Shown here: in pieces, positions 46,741 through 63,849 of the stretch | Layout: every line of letters begins with the position of its first letter | Position numbering within the stretch: position 1 is the first letter of the stretch | Source: Populus alba | Lineage: Eukaryota; Streptophyta; Magnoliopsida; Malpighiales; Salicaceae | DNA: 64,000 nt | Assembly (NCBI RefSeq): GCF_005239225.2 | Contig: NC_133284.1 | Location: 29,994,339-30,058,338, forward strand | Reading direction: 5' to 3' | Made by a program: the position numbers and the translations under genes | The notes under the pieces: model-generated | Seen by the model: only the letters and a program-made list of their open reading frames with translations | The model's database searches: none | Told to the model about the DNA's origin: nothing

Positions 46741-47595
46741 TTGTTGGATGACATCATGGTTAAGAAACCCGTCACCGCTTGCTGACGAGGGGGTGGGGAA
46801 TTCTCGAATCTTGGCACTAAATCTTCCCACGATGACGGCATTGTTACATCATCGTACTATGAAGGAAGTGGCGCCGAGTAAACATGGCCACATACTTGCA
46901 TTTATTTCTTCATAATAAGATATTTTTGCCTCGTGAGTCACCATTATGGAGGTGACTACAAATCTGGTGGATGTTCAAGTGGGCAGGCGTTGTTGTTTTT
47001 AGACTGATAGTGGAGGATACGAGGTCAACTGGGAATAACTGGACGAACAGGGTTGCTAAAGACTTGGGCAGTGCGTCACTAATCTCAGCAGTTGTGGACT
47101 TTGACGTCTATGATTAGGGTTGTCAGATTTGATGGCAATAATATGTTCCATGTGTCAACGGTGATGGTGGTGAACCCTGTAAACAGTGACAGTCGCAGGA
47201 GATGTCTAGGGCAGATGGAATGTTAACGGCGGGGTTTCCGGTCAACGATATTGGATGGTCAAGCAGCGGGATTTGATGGTCACCAAATCTTAAAAACAAC
47301 CTCGAGATGTCTGGCCCCGAAATTACAAAGAATTCAACACTGTAAAGACCACTTTCTCATTTAGTGATGAACAAAGAACAATTTTCACAACGCCGACAAC
47401 AATACACGGGCGACTTGAGAAGAAAAACGTCAAAAAATCAAAGAACATTGAGGTACGAGGACCGTTAACGATGACTTTTTTTTCTTTCTTTCTCAACAAA
47501 CCCTTTTATATATAATATATATATAAAGATATTGAAAGAATTCTACATTTACAATGGGGGGGCTGGCTATATGTATATATAAATAATATATATAT
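46741..47595. other. 3' flank of the hexokinase gene, no gene seen
   Basis: The base composition is more balanced than the surroundings (46745-47470), but there is no long frame and no recognisable product. The 3' UTR of the minus-strand hexokinase-like gene lies just before 47596. A TATATA microsatellite is at 47508-47525. Confidence 0.4.
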
Positions 47596-52731
<5,136 letters not shown>

Positions 52732-53580
52732 CACCCACCTTTTTATCTAACTATTCCACCTACCTCCTTATTACTATATCCTCACCAATCCAAGAGAGCA
52801 GTAAACCGACGCCGTTTCATTGTGAAACATCGAAACTTTGCTGCTGTGTATATGAACTATCTGAATGAAGCCCGGGTAGGAAAAGGTTAGGTACTTGATG
52901 AGGATTCAGCGGCGGGGGACAATCGCCGGTGAAAGCTCTATGAAGGTGAACTGCTCGAGGAAAGGGCTTAAAAAAGATTGTTTTTTTTCTTTTTTTAATT
53001 GAATTTTACAGGGAAGAGTTAGGAGGAGTTGTTTTTGAGGGGGTGAGGAGAAAGGGAGAGGGGGATGGGTTTTTTTTTTTTAACAAAAAGAAGCGGTACT
53101 TATATATGAACTAAAATGACAGATTTGCCACTGTTAGTGGTATAGAATGACTTCTTTGTGTAGCGTATCTTTTTGGAGATTTTATTACCGTTTACGAGAA
53201 GATTTTTGAGGTTAATGAGAATTTTGACTCGTGGGCTTTCCTGCTTTTTGGTGGGGGTGGCTCCTGTAATTGCCGTCGGTGTTGATTGCCTTTGACTCCC
53301 TTGATTAAGACCTTTCCAGTGTGGAGATAAGCCACGTAGGGGTGGCTATGAAATGCCCTTTGCAATCGACGATTGTGTGACGTGTAAACTTGCTTATCAT
53401 TTTCCGGTGAGAAAAAAATAGTGTCGGAATTCATAGATCATTATTTCTTCTTTTTAATCTCGTTGTGTCATTTGTGAATGGATTTGGCTCCTCCACCGAC
53501 CATTTAGCTTTAATGCATGCATGTTTTTCCCATCGGAATTCGTGTTCATGTATGATCGATGCTCAAACAGAAAACAGGGC
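52732..53580 (-). promoter_or_regulatory. Leader and upstream region of the hexokinase-like gene
   Basis: The sequence upstream of the ATG is CT/GA-rich close in and has short homopolymer runs at 52979-53000 and 53070-53081. No single promoter element is convincing. A minus-strand frame of 80 codons (53192-53434) has no features and is probably spurious. Confidence 0.35.
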
Positions 53581-53581
53581 G

Positions 53582-54071
53582 TTATGGGATGCTGTTCCTC
53601 GAGAAACAGGGAAGGGGGCAAGGCCGTTTTAGTAATCCTCTACTAAATTTCCGAATGGCAAGTTCCAAGACGCCAACCCGGCATCCTCCGTCGCCATGAA
53701 TGATGGACGAACCTCCGGGATAAAACAGGAAGGAGAGGGCAGGATGGGCAATAAAAGAAACGCTGCAGGTGGGTTCGGGAGAGAGTGTGTGAGAGAGAGG
53801 GGGCCTTTTGCTTTGTTTTTTTACCCTGCTGTCTGTTTGTATGCATGCATAAAAGGGAGTGGTGCCGGGACTGCCATATTTTCGAGGCAGGATTCTTAAA
53901 GCGAAGAGAATTAAAAAGAGATTCAACGGCGACGGTAGCTGCGTATCTCCCCCTCGTACCTGCCAGCTGTGTCCCGCTAATTCCAGCTGTGCTCGCTGCA
54001 CAACTGAAAGCCACCACCCGGATCCGTGAGCGTGCCCCCACCCATTTTGTTTCTGAATAATCATTTAACAA
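53582..54071. other. GC-richer island with overlapping open frames, identity unknown
   Basis: About 490 bp are clearly richer in G+C than the neighbours and are open in several frames at once (minus frames of 160 and 142 codons; plus frame of 91). Long frames in several phases are expected by chance where stop codons are rare. No domain is recognised. It may be a first exon and promoter of a gene whose remainder I cannot find, or captured DNA. Confidence 0.3.
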
Positions 54072-54799
54072 TTAAGAAAAAAAAAAAAAAAACCATCACT
54101 ACTGTACCAGTAGGAGTGTCTGTGACTCTGTGTTGTATACTATTATTAATATTCACGAAAGAGAGTCACGAACTCGCGTTCTTCCAGGTTGCAAGTTGAA
54201 TGATCGGCCTGTCTTGTTTTGCTCAAGATTTAAGCTTTTAATAATAAAAGTAGATTATTTACCTTGACTCTTGACCATGTTGCCTTTTGTTTTTTTCTTT
54301 CCAGGACAGCCATGGGTTTGAACAAAACAACATGCTGCTCGCTGTGATTTCTTCGACAGAGTTAGTTAAAGATTAAATAGTCAATAATGGCACTTTCCAT
54401 GTTCTTGAATTTTAAATTGCTTACTGTTCTTGGGAAAAAACACTAATCTATTTTTTTAAAATTCAGCACAGTTGATAGGTAGATTTGTTTATCATTTTAT
54501 ATTTCTAGAAATGTTCCAACTATAGATGATTTGTTTAATCCGTGATTTTAATAAATTTATTCTTGATAAACATGTGGTCTTCGGAAATATCCTTTTATCT
54601 TTAAGGTTTTTTTTAAAATAATAATTTGTTTTTACAGCACTGTGATGGCAGGTAAATGTGTTTGTTTGCTGGGAAAATAAGTACACGGGTGCTTTGTTAA
54701 GATCAAGTTCTATTCTTTCTATTACATGGTTATTTTTTCTTCAATTTGGAGGCCTGTTTTTCTGAAATTTGACGAAAATTGCAATTCAAAGTGTGGTGA

Positions 54800-57208
54800 A
54801 GTACGTGGTTTATGATTATTTTTTAAATAATATTTTTTATATTGAAATACATTAAAATAATATTTTTTTTATTTTTTTAAATTATTTTTAACATAAATAC
54901 ATCAAAACTATTCAAAATATATAAAAAAATTATTTTTTAATAAAAATTATTTTTTTAAAAAAAACGGGTATAATCTATTTGAAATGCTCTTATGTAATCA
55001 GCTTGTAATTATTTGTTTTAAAAAATTTAATTACCTTTTCTTCTAGAAAAAATGAAGTAGTTTCCAGAAAATATAATTGTTAACATTAAAACCGAAGAAA
55101 CGGGGAAAAATGACAAAGGAAATGTGAGCAAACAACTTTATTTTTTTCCAAAGACAAGAATGGTGTGCACTTTATTCGCAATTAGAGCAATTGCTTTGAG
55201 TACTCCTGTATAACGGCGTTGTAAATGTGTTCAGGCCAAGCTCGTATGAGATGTTACATAAGAACCCTAATGGATGTGCTCGCATTGTTTGGTGTTGAGA
55301 TTTAATATATTTTTTAATTAAAATATTTTTTTTCATAATTTTTTTATTTTTAATATTAGCGTGTTGAAACTATAAAAAAAAATATATAAAAATATCAAGT
55401 TGATTTTTTTTTATATGAAAAAACAAATTAACTTATTCAAAATTAAACGCAACATAATTTTAATTGAAATAATTAATTCAATTTATTTTTATTTTCAACT
55501 ATATCAAATCAATTCTAATTGATAGTATTTTTAAATTAATTTATCATTAATTTAACAAAATTCTAAATTCAATTTAAATAGTTATTTTATTTCAACTAAA
55601 TTAAACACAACTTAATAGCAATGTAGTATATATATTTACTTTTTCTTGTGGTATCAAAAAAAGGGTGGAGTATCTACTTCTAATGGTGACAACAACAGTA
55701 ATAACGGTGAATTTTTAATAGAAAAACATGTAAGGATTATTTAATTCAACAAATTATAAATTCAATTTAAATAATTATTTTATTTTAATCAAATCAAATA
55801 CAAATTTATATTAATGTAGTATATATGCTTACTTTGCTTGTAGTACTAGAAAAAAGAATCGGGAATCAACAGGCAACGATGACAATGATGAATTTTAAAT
55901 AAAAAATATCCAAAAATATTTAGAGAATACTATGTGTTTGATTTTTTTAATACTTAGAGAAGGGAAAACATGTGTTTGGTGTGGGATATTTGGAGAGACA
56001 TGAGCCGAGAATGTTAGATTGCAAAGAGAAAAGGAGTTGTTTATGTGCAATGTGGTCTTCAATGTGAAGATGAGTTTGAATTACTTTAAAAGCGTGATAA
56101 CGTAAATATATGGTATTTCATTTAATTTTTTTAAAATTGTGTTGTTATCAGAATCTTTAATTTGCCGCGATAATTTGTTTTTAAAAAAATCTTTTTTTTT
56201 CACAGTGCTGCAGTGACTTTTGACCGTACAATGCTAATGAAAGAGTTGACTCGGAAAATAGCTGGCATTTCCATCTGATTTTGAGCACGTGAGATTTGTT
56301 AAACTGTTCCAATTATCAAATGTCAGCTCTGCAGTGAGCCGGGGCCCACAAGAAGCCTGACGTTAGATTACTAATTACTACTTACAACTTATAATTAGTG
56401 GTAATTGCTTAATTAATTGCCACAGTGTAATCGATATTCATGGCCCTTTTATCATTCTATACACTTCTTGTAGTTTATTTCAGTTCAGTTAGAAAACATT
56501 ATAATAAAATAATCAAAATAGTATTTTAGTGTTCATTATATCAGTAAGAGCGGGTTTGGAAATATAATTGAAACTATATTTTTTTAAATTATTTTTTATT
56601 TTAAATTGTTTTGATGTGCTGATCTTAAAAATAATTTTTTAAAATATAAAAAAACATCATTTTGATGCATTTATAAGCAAAAAGTACTTTAAACCGCAAC
56701 TGTTACCACAATCCCAAATAGAAAATAAATATCAGAGTTCTACCTAATTATTTTTAAAGTAGTTATTGTCTGTAAATATATTGAAATAATATATTTTTTA
56801 TTTTTTAAATTTTATTTTTAATATCAGTACATCAAAAAAATTTAAAAATATTTAATAATCAGAAAGAATAAAAAAATTAAATTTTTGAAAAGCACAATCA
56901 TGACGCAATAATAGACAGGCCTTAAGAGCATGTTTGGTAGTGTAGTGTTTTTTTATGTGTTTTTCATTTGAAAATACATCAAAATATTTTTGTAAGTATA
57001 TATTGTAATATTTTTTTTATTTTTTTAAAATTTATTTTTAATATAAGCACATCAAAACAATTCAAAAACACTCAATGCTCCGAATAAAAAAAAAATTATT
57101 TTTTTAAAAAAGCATGGTCATTACGCAATAATATACAAGCCCTAAAAGCATGCTTGGGAGTGTAAGATATTGTTTTTTAAATTATTTTTTACTTGAAAAT
57201 ATATCAAA

Positions 57209-57248
<40 letters not shown>

Positions 57249-57900
57249 TCTTCAGTTTTTAGAATCAAAACGATAAAAAAATATTAATTAAAAGGTTTTT
57301 TAAAAAACATTCAAAACTTTTAAAAAAACATTGTTAATTAGATTGCAATTCCAAATAGTGTTTTTATCATTTATACTTCTATGATTTTGATTTAAAACTA
57401 TGAAATCTTTAGATTAAAAACTAATAAATTATTCATTTTTTAAATTAAAAAGTCTCAATTATTAGTAAATCACTAAACCAGCAGATTGCAATTGTTTTAT
57501 AACATGATTTAAATCATTAGCATCCACTTGCTATGGCTGGTGTACCTGTTATACTACTTTCATATATTAATTCCAAATGTATTATTTCATAACCATAAAA
57601 AAAAAAAAAAACTATGCTCCAATGCTGACATCAGTCATATAATTAAGCATATACTATAAGATATCTCTGTGGGGTCCCCACCCCCTCTCTAGCTTTGAAC
57701 CTCTGATTTGAATGGTAGTTGTGCTAAATACATTAGAAAACGCATGTTGTGTTGAATGAGAGCGTTTGGAAATTCTTTTTTTATTATTATTAAAAATTAA
57801 TATTTTTTTATATTTTAGATTATTTTGATATATTAAAAAATAATATCACTTTGATATATTTCTATATAAAAAACAATTATAATCACACTCTCAAATAGGC
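54800..57900. repeat. Cluster of related AT-rich MITE-like repeats
   Basis: At least six copies of one short family lie here: about 54800-54985, 56545-56722, 56750-56925, 56935-57128, 57147-57350 and 57765-57900. Each starts with a 'gcatgtttggtagtgtag'-like edge and has the core 'aaatattttttttattttttaaaattatttttaatataagcacatcaaaa'-type pattern in parts. Each ends with 'cccaaatag' or 'ctcaaatag', roughly the reverse complement of the start. Length (140-200 bp) and weak terminal inverted repeats suggest MITEs. A (TA)n run of about 28 bp is at 57214-57242. Confidence 0.5.
55551..55935. repeat. Direct repeat, two units of about 190 bp
   Basis: The unit at 55551-55740 ('aacaaaattctaaattcaatttaaat', 'atgtagtatatatatttactt', 'ggtgacaac') recurs at 55747-55935 ('aacaaattataaattcaatttaaat', 'atgtagtatatatgcttactt', 'cgatgacaat'). 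The period is about 190 bp. It is non-coding. Confidence 0.55.
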
Positions 57901-57959
57901 ATAAAATGACCTTCTACATAAAGTTTATAATTTTGTAATGAAATCTTAGTTTCATGTTA

Positions 57960-58770
57960 CATCATATTCTGTTTTATAATGTGATAGAAAGTTCTACAAG
58001 GATGATAACAGCAATGTTCTTCGCAAAACGATAATGCCAATCGGCTAGTTTTTATTATATATATAAAGACATTGTTTAATTTGAATATAGTTTTAGGTAT
58101 TTGAATTTTATACAAACACTTTATGCTTGATCGTTGTATAAAGACAACCGGCGACCACCGTATCGCAACCAAAATCTAAAACCAGGCCAAGAGACCACGA
58201 CCTTACAGGAGGTAATGCCATGATGTATTTTAACATCTGGGATTATTCACCTTTCTTGATCATAAGTTCGACCAATGAGAACTTGGCAATGTTGCTGCAG
58301 GAAATCAAACCTGAATCTGCACAAAACACAGCATCGATCCCACCATTCAAATTTGAGTGTGTTCATGGCATGTCCGTTCTTTGTCATCGCTTTTATAGCG
58401 TGCTCATGGGCCGGGTATCTTTTAGGAGGACATGCTTTTTGAATACCTTTGCCATTTCTTTGTCATGCGGATCGAGGGGGGGGGGGGGGGTGCCCTAGCA
58501 AGCAAGAAGATGGTGTATATTTTTATTTGTTAATTTCTATAGTGTTATGGGGTTGCAGCGTTGCTCTCCTCCACAATTAATCCACATGTTTGTGTTTTTG
58601 TCAATTAGTGCGTATTTTTTGTTATGAATTATGAAGAAAGATGGAAAGAAGCATTGTATATATCAAAGAAAAAAGAAAGCACCTTTATGTGTCAAGTGGG
58701 CTTATTATAAAAGCATGCCATGTCTTCAGACGAGAAAAAAGAAAAAAAACAAAAAGGAGGGGAATTTTAA
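57960..58770. other. Intergenic with a G homopolymer
   Basis: No gene is seen. A run of 17 consecutive G at about 58475-58491 is the most unusual base pattern. It may be length-variable or a sequencing weak point. The 92-codon plus frame at 58220-58498 ends inside this run and has no features. Confidence 0.4.
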
Positions 58771-58772
58771 AA

Positions 58773-58935
58773 GGTAAAGCTTAATTGATTAGTTTTTTGG
58801 TTTTTTTAGATATTATAAATTCAAGTTTTATAAATTTTAGGGTTATTATAAGTTTACATGGTCGTTAATTTTATGACTTATAAGATTAGTTGAGATACGC
58901 GTAAACTGAGCTAGACACCCACATTAATTTATGGG
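58773..58935 (+). mobile_element. tRNA-derived SINE, copy 2
   Basis: Diverged head 'taaagcttaattgattag', B-box-like 'aaattcaagtttt', and the conserved body 'ttacatggtcgttaattttatg' then 'gattagttgagatacgcgta' and 'gacacccacattaat'. It belongs to the same family as 46548-46740 and the two copies that follow. Confidence 0.6.
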
Positions 58936-59039
58936 AGAGATTTTGATTATTTTTTATAATAACTAATTTTTTTTTTTTAAAAAAAAAAGAGAAACGAACA
59001 AGGAGTTTATTCAACAAAGATGATTAACTGCAATCCTGA

Positions 59040-59210
59040 GATATGTAACTCAACTTATTCAGGTCCTGGATTTGCTCCCATGGATTATCAGTTGCAGTTC
59101 CACAAATCTCAGGGCCACTAGAGATTTACATGATCATTAATTTCAGGGTCTGTAAAATTAGTTAAAATACATATAAACTAATCCAAACATTCATATTAAT
59201 ATTAAAAAAT
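59040..59210 (+). mobile_element. tRNA-derived SINE, copy 3
   Basis: Head 'gtaactcaacttattcaggt', B-box region 'tatcagttgcagttccac', and body 'cagggccactagagatttac' then 'aaaattagttaaaatacata' and 'ccaaacattcatattaat'. Full length relative to copy 4. No clear target duplication was seen. Confidence 0.6.
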
Positions 59211-59616
59211 ATATATTTATCGCTCTTTTTATTGATTTGATCTTCTTACAACTGATGATTTCCAGCGGAAAAACTTCAGCCGATTTGATAATGATTTGCT
59301 TCTTAATTACATAGTGAAGTACATCTAGCTCTTTGAATCAAACAATTATATTAGTGTTTTTCAAGAGCTCATTACAAAATTCATCAAAACCGTGTTGAAA
59401 GAGCTAGGTTTTGTTATTAACCTAGTGTCTGTCTCATTTGCTGGAAATTCTGATTTTCATTCTCTTTTAATTTTCTTTTAACCTATTAATTTATCATGTT
59501 TTATGAGGTTTTTTAAATAATTCTTCAAAAACGCGTTAAAATAACTTAGTTTGGTTTCAGAATCCACCTAAATTAATGTTGATTTTTTCTTATAACTTTA
59601 CTTAATTGATACCTCG

Positions 59617-59768
59617 ATTATTTTTTATTAACATGGATGTCCGAGCCAGTTTATGCGCACTTTGACTAATTCCATAAGCCTATATAAACTTCTCATAATT
59701 TTAAGGTTTACGAGACTTAAACTGATAATTTCTAGAAAACAAATTTAAAACCTGACCAGTTAAGATAA
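59617..59768 (-). mobile_element. tRNA-derived SINE, copy 4, minus strand
   Basis: Read on the minus strand: head 'cttaactggtcaggttttaa', then 'tatcagtttaagtctcgtaa' (B box), then 'ggaattagtcaaagtgcgca' and 'ggacatccatgttaat'. It is the same family as the other three copies in opposite orientation. Confidence 0.6.
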
Positions 59769-61869
59769 ACCCGTCAAGGTTGATAACTCGATTTTAATTT
59801 ACTACACTAGAGTGTTTAACTTTAAAGAACATATTGTAATTAGGAGCTTGCTACTGAATGTTCTAAAACATTGTTTAAATACTTTCACATAACATGAATC
59901 ATTTGGTTAAATTTTCTACATCTTAATTTAATGTTTATAAGATGAGATATTGTGTATTATTTAGCCCAATTCATTAAATAAAAATGATCTTGCTTATGGT
60001 TACTGTTGTTCTTGATCATGCTACAAAAACATATACCTTTCTATCTTGCATCTGTCATCATTCGTTGGGACAAGAAGACATCCAAGTCTCCACGTTTTTG
60101 TATATCTGGACAATTAAGGCATCGAAGAAAACTCCCGCCCCCTAAAACCTAAGAAGATTAAAATACTAATATAATAAAAACCTGCCTCAGGGATCATCAT
60201 TTCATTAACAGGTCGAGTTGACCATGGCTGTGACAAACACTGCAAAATCAATGATCATAATCGAGCCAGGTCATAATCATGACTAGCAGCGGAGAACGAA
60301 AGTGGAGGTTTGATGATTTTGTAACACACTGGGGGCAATATGGAGAGGAAAAGCCATACACAGTCTTGCTCTTGCTCGTATATGAGGATATTTTTTTTTA
60401 ATAATAATAAATATTTGAATCATTTATAATTTATATTATTTTCTTATACATCATTTCAAATAAAATTTTTTTGAATTTAAAATTTATATATACTCATACT
60501 ACTTTATGTTTCATTTTTATTATATAAACAAAATAATGAGATTCGAACTCGTGACCGCTTGATTATCATAGTTCTAATATCATGTCAAAGAAGCATCTCA
60601 ATTTAATATCTTAAATTGTTAGGTGATATTTCAAGATATGATTTATATTATTTTTTAGTATATACCTTAACTAATCTTTTAAAATCTTAAAATTAATGAT
60701 CAGATAAATTTTTAATGGCTATAAAATTTATAACTATAAATGGATAACTGCTAAAATCTAACTAGTAAAACATTTCTTGAGTTTCTAATGACTTGTCGAA
60801 TACCCAATGAACATGCCGTATTTGGGTTTGGAGTGGTGCTTTTGCCTTGAAATAATGAGTTCGTGACAAATGCGACATTGAAAATAATTAACAGCAGGCT
60901 AATGGACGAGCAGCTAGAAACCTTTCCTTATAAATATTGTTTTATTATTATTATCCTATTTGTGTACGAGTGAGCATCAGTACGGACATTCATCTTTAGC
61001 GTGTTAGGAGAACGTCTAATATACAAAATTGGAGTTCGTGGAGAACTAAGTCGCATGGCTAGATCCAATCACTGATCTGAACTTGCAAGTGTCCACGCAT
61101 CAAAGCAGGATCTTTGTGTCGTTTTTATCTTTTTGTAAAGAATTGAAACCTACCACTCAACGAATGCAACTTGAACAGATGATCAATCAATTTCCTAATT
61201 GCCGATGGAAAATAACTTGACATTATTAGCTTTTTGACAACATCTAAGTTCTCCTGATTCTTCTCAAGTGTAACCCAATTACACAGTTATTAGGTCCGCC
61301 TCCTCGAAGTTAACCGAGTTAATCATTTTTTATTTAAGATTATATTATTTAAAAGAATTGTTTTTATCAAATTTAATTAAATTGGTTTTAATTACACGAC
61401 CACATAATGTTTTACTGATTTTGTTGGGTTGATTAAATCAAACAACTCAATTTCAAGTTATATTTTTTAAAATTCATCATGGACCAAAGACCGGGTTTAA
61501 TAAATTATACTACCTGCTCTATGCAATTAAAAAAAATAATCATTTTCACCGTACATGATTAAACTAATTGGATACCAAACAAACTATAGAATAAAATAAG
61601 ACAAACAGTTCTGGATTCTTGACATCACAATACACCCTTTCCTAAAGGAAAGGACATGCGCACTTAACATGCTCATTTGAATAAATTTTCTCATTATATA
61701 ATTAATTAGCTTATTCCGTACGATTAATTGCATCGAGAGATGAGAGGTTGGATAACGTAGCATAAAGTGGCTATGATATAAACCACAAGGGCATACTTAT
61801 TTTTTCAAAAAATAAAAAAACAATTTCATTAACAATAAAAATAATTCATGAGTACTATACTTAATATTA
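59769..61869. other. Intergenic, no gene seen
   Basis: AT-rich DNA with no frame above about 60 codons. The stretch 60385-60660 is a repeat described separately. Nothing else is distinctive. Confidence 0.4.
60538..60660 (-). repeat. Repeat with a tRNA-like GTTCGAATCTC motif, copy 1
   Basis: The minus strand reads 'gatgatattagaac'-like sequence, then a 'tcaagcggtcacgagttcga' stretch ending GTTCGAATCTC, a polymerase III B-box match. A related sequence in the opposite orientation runs to the window end (63850-64000). It is probably a second SINE-like or LTR-adjacent repeat family. Confidence 0.4.
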
Positions 61870-62090
61870 ATTCTTGTGTGATTACAGTTATTTTTTTAAA
61901 TTATTTTTTATTAAGTAATATATTAAAATAATATTTTTTTTAATTTTTAGAAATTATTTTTAAAATTAACGCATTAAAATAATCTTAAAATACTAAAAAA
62001 TATTAATTTAAAGTAAAATAATAAAAAAATATATTTTTTTAAAAAAATCTTTTAAAATATAAAAAATAAACAGATATATAAACGTTAAAT
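61870..62090. repeat. Further copy of the AT-rich MITE-like family
   Basis: Contains 'gtgattacagttattttttt', then 'taatatattaaaataatatt', then 'attaacgcattaaaataatc', the same core order as the 54.8-57.9 kb copies. The ends are unclear. Confidence 0.45.
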
Positions 62091-62552
62091 GTTTCCTGTG
62101 ATGTGTTAAATAATTTTAATATTTATATTTTTAAGAAAAATCTAAGAAAACCAAAACACACGCCGAGTGATTGACGATCAAGCAGCTCGTTATCATGTAG
62201 GAGTCAACAACTCGTGTGATTCACAGACACAAATAGGAAAAGCCTTGACTTATTAGTTTGAACACCCCGCCGGCCGCCCTCTGTTTCTAGAAAGCAACCT
62301 GCCGACCAAAAAGTGGACATGATATATTCAATAGCCTGGTATCTCTGGAGATATCAGTGTCCGAGGGGTTTCCTTTCCGGTCGTTGGCTTCCCACAGTGA
62401 AGTGATCTCCCTCCCTTGAACCTGATCATATATAATGGAAGGAGGGTGGCAGTCGCTGTCAGGCCGTCGGCGCTGTTGTGTTCTTACCAAAAACAAGTAA
62501 ATGAAAGAGAACCCCCCAACTTGAGGTTGATTCTATTCCACTCGTGACTTTA
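62091..62552. other. GC-richer stretch, unknown
   Basis: About 62210-62500 is more balanced in composition than its surroundings and holds a short minus frame of 69 codons with no features. An inverted repeat TATCTC-TG-GAGATA is at 62340-62353. It could be promoter or exon material of an unseen gene, or chance. Confidence 0.3.
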
Positions 62553-62747
62553 ATTTGATTGTGACCACTTCTACATCGTTTTTTTGGATTTTGCACTCAC
62601 CCAATAATCGCTTCTCTACCTTTAGTTTTGCTCCTTTCCTTTCTTCTCTCAGGTACAAATCATTGACGACGCTTTACACGCTTCCACCATACAAGGCTTG
62701 CATTTTCCCGGTGAACAAAAAGAAGTTCATATCCGGCCAAAGTTACA
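62553..62747. repeat. Direct duplication of about 200 bp, copy 1
   Basis: Shares 'accacttctacatc', 'ttttgcactcacccaataat', 'ctttacacgcttccaccata', 'caaggcttgc' and 'aaaaagaagttca' with 63501-63712, about 950 bp downstream in the same orientation. No protein is recognised in it. Confidence 0.65.
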
Positions 62748-63500
62748 TGATGATTACTAAAATACAATATGCTTATAAATACTTTAAGTAATTTGATTTA
62801 TTTTCTCAATTAATATGTTTGATGACTTGACATGTAAAGTTTAGAAGATGGTAATTGATAGCAGGTGATGCCTAATAAGCTAAGATAATCGATAACTATG
62901 ATGGTAACAAGTGGTGTTTGATAAGTTAGATGATCGATAACTGATACTTGTAAAAGATTTTTTTTTATGGATGTAGGAATTCTCTAATAATAAAGTTAAT
63001 AACTTTATAAAGAAAGAAAGTACAATGATATTTTAAAGACATACATTTTGAAAATATATGGGATGAAAATGTTGAGAATGAAGATATTCTGAACCTTGAG
63101 TTTGAAAGATTCATAATGTATTTATAGCTTACGAGTTTTATTTTTTTATAGAGAAAGGGGGCTAAAATGAAATTTTACTTTTGTGATATTTTGAGTTATA
63201 TTCTACTTAAAATAATACATGTCAAGTTAGTATAAAATACTAAAAGATCCGTGTAGGGCCCTAAAAGAATTCCCTAACGAGTATTGGACCTGGGGTGCAT
63301 GCCTGAGTCTATGTAGTATTTTTGGGTCTGTTTGAGGTTTTTTTTAATTTCATTTTATTTAGATACATTTATATTAGATTAATATAAAATCTCAAGAAAG
63401 TTGTATAGAACTCAAAAAAAAAATTCTATGATGATCCGAGTCGGGAGTAATTCTTGATTATATTTGGGTGTTTTTTTTAGTTTCATTTTATTTATATCCA

Positions 63501-63712
63501 TTTGATTCTGACCACTTCTACATCAATATTTCGGATTTTGTACTCACCCAATAATAGCTTCTCTGGCTTTAATTTCGCTCCTTTCTTCTTCTCCCTTTCC
63601 TTTCTTCTTTCAAGTACAAATAATTTATGAGACTTTACACGCTTCCACCATACAAGGCTTGCGTTTTTTTAGGTGAGCAAAAAGAAGTTCAAATCCAGCC
63701 AAAGTTTTCACG
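63501..63712. repeat. Direct duplication of about 200 bp, copy 2
   Basis: Partner of 62553-62747, with a 12-14 bp insertion in the pyrimidine-rich middle. The 750 bp between the copies is AT-rich and has no gene; it could be an inserted element or simply tandem-duplication spacer. Confidence 0.65.
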
Positions 63713-63849
63713 TATGCTATATATTAACACAACCAAGTTTTCTTTCTTGGTGAACATACATGATATCTATTTCATGCATGCCCTTTTTTTCCTTGTCAAA
63801 ACTAATGGTTTAGCTTGGTTAGAAAATAATATAAATTATATTTTAGACT

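Noticed and set aside
58220..58498. 92-codon plus-strand frame ending in Gly residues
   Set aside because: The end is produced by a 17-base G run and nothing in the sequence suggests a protein family.
62340..62353. Perfect short inverted repeat TATCTC-TG-GAGATA as a possible microRNA or regulatory hairpin
   Set aside because: A 6-bp stem is too short for a plant microRNA precursor and no extended pairing was seen around it.
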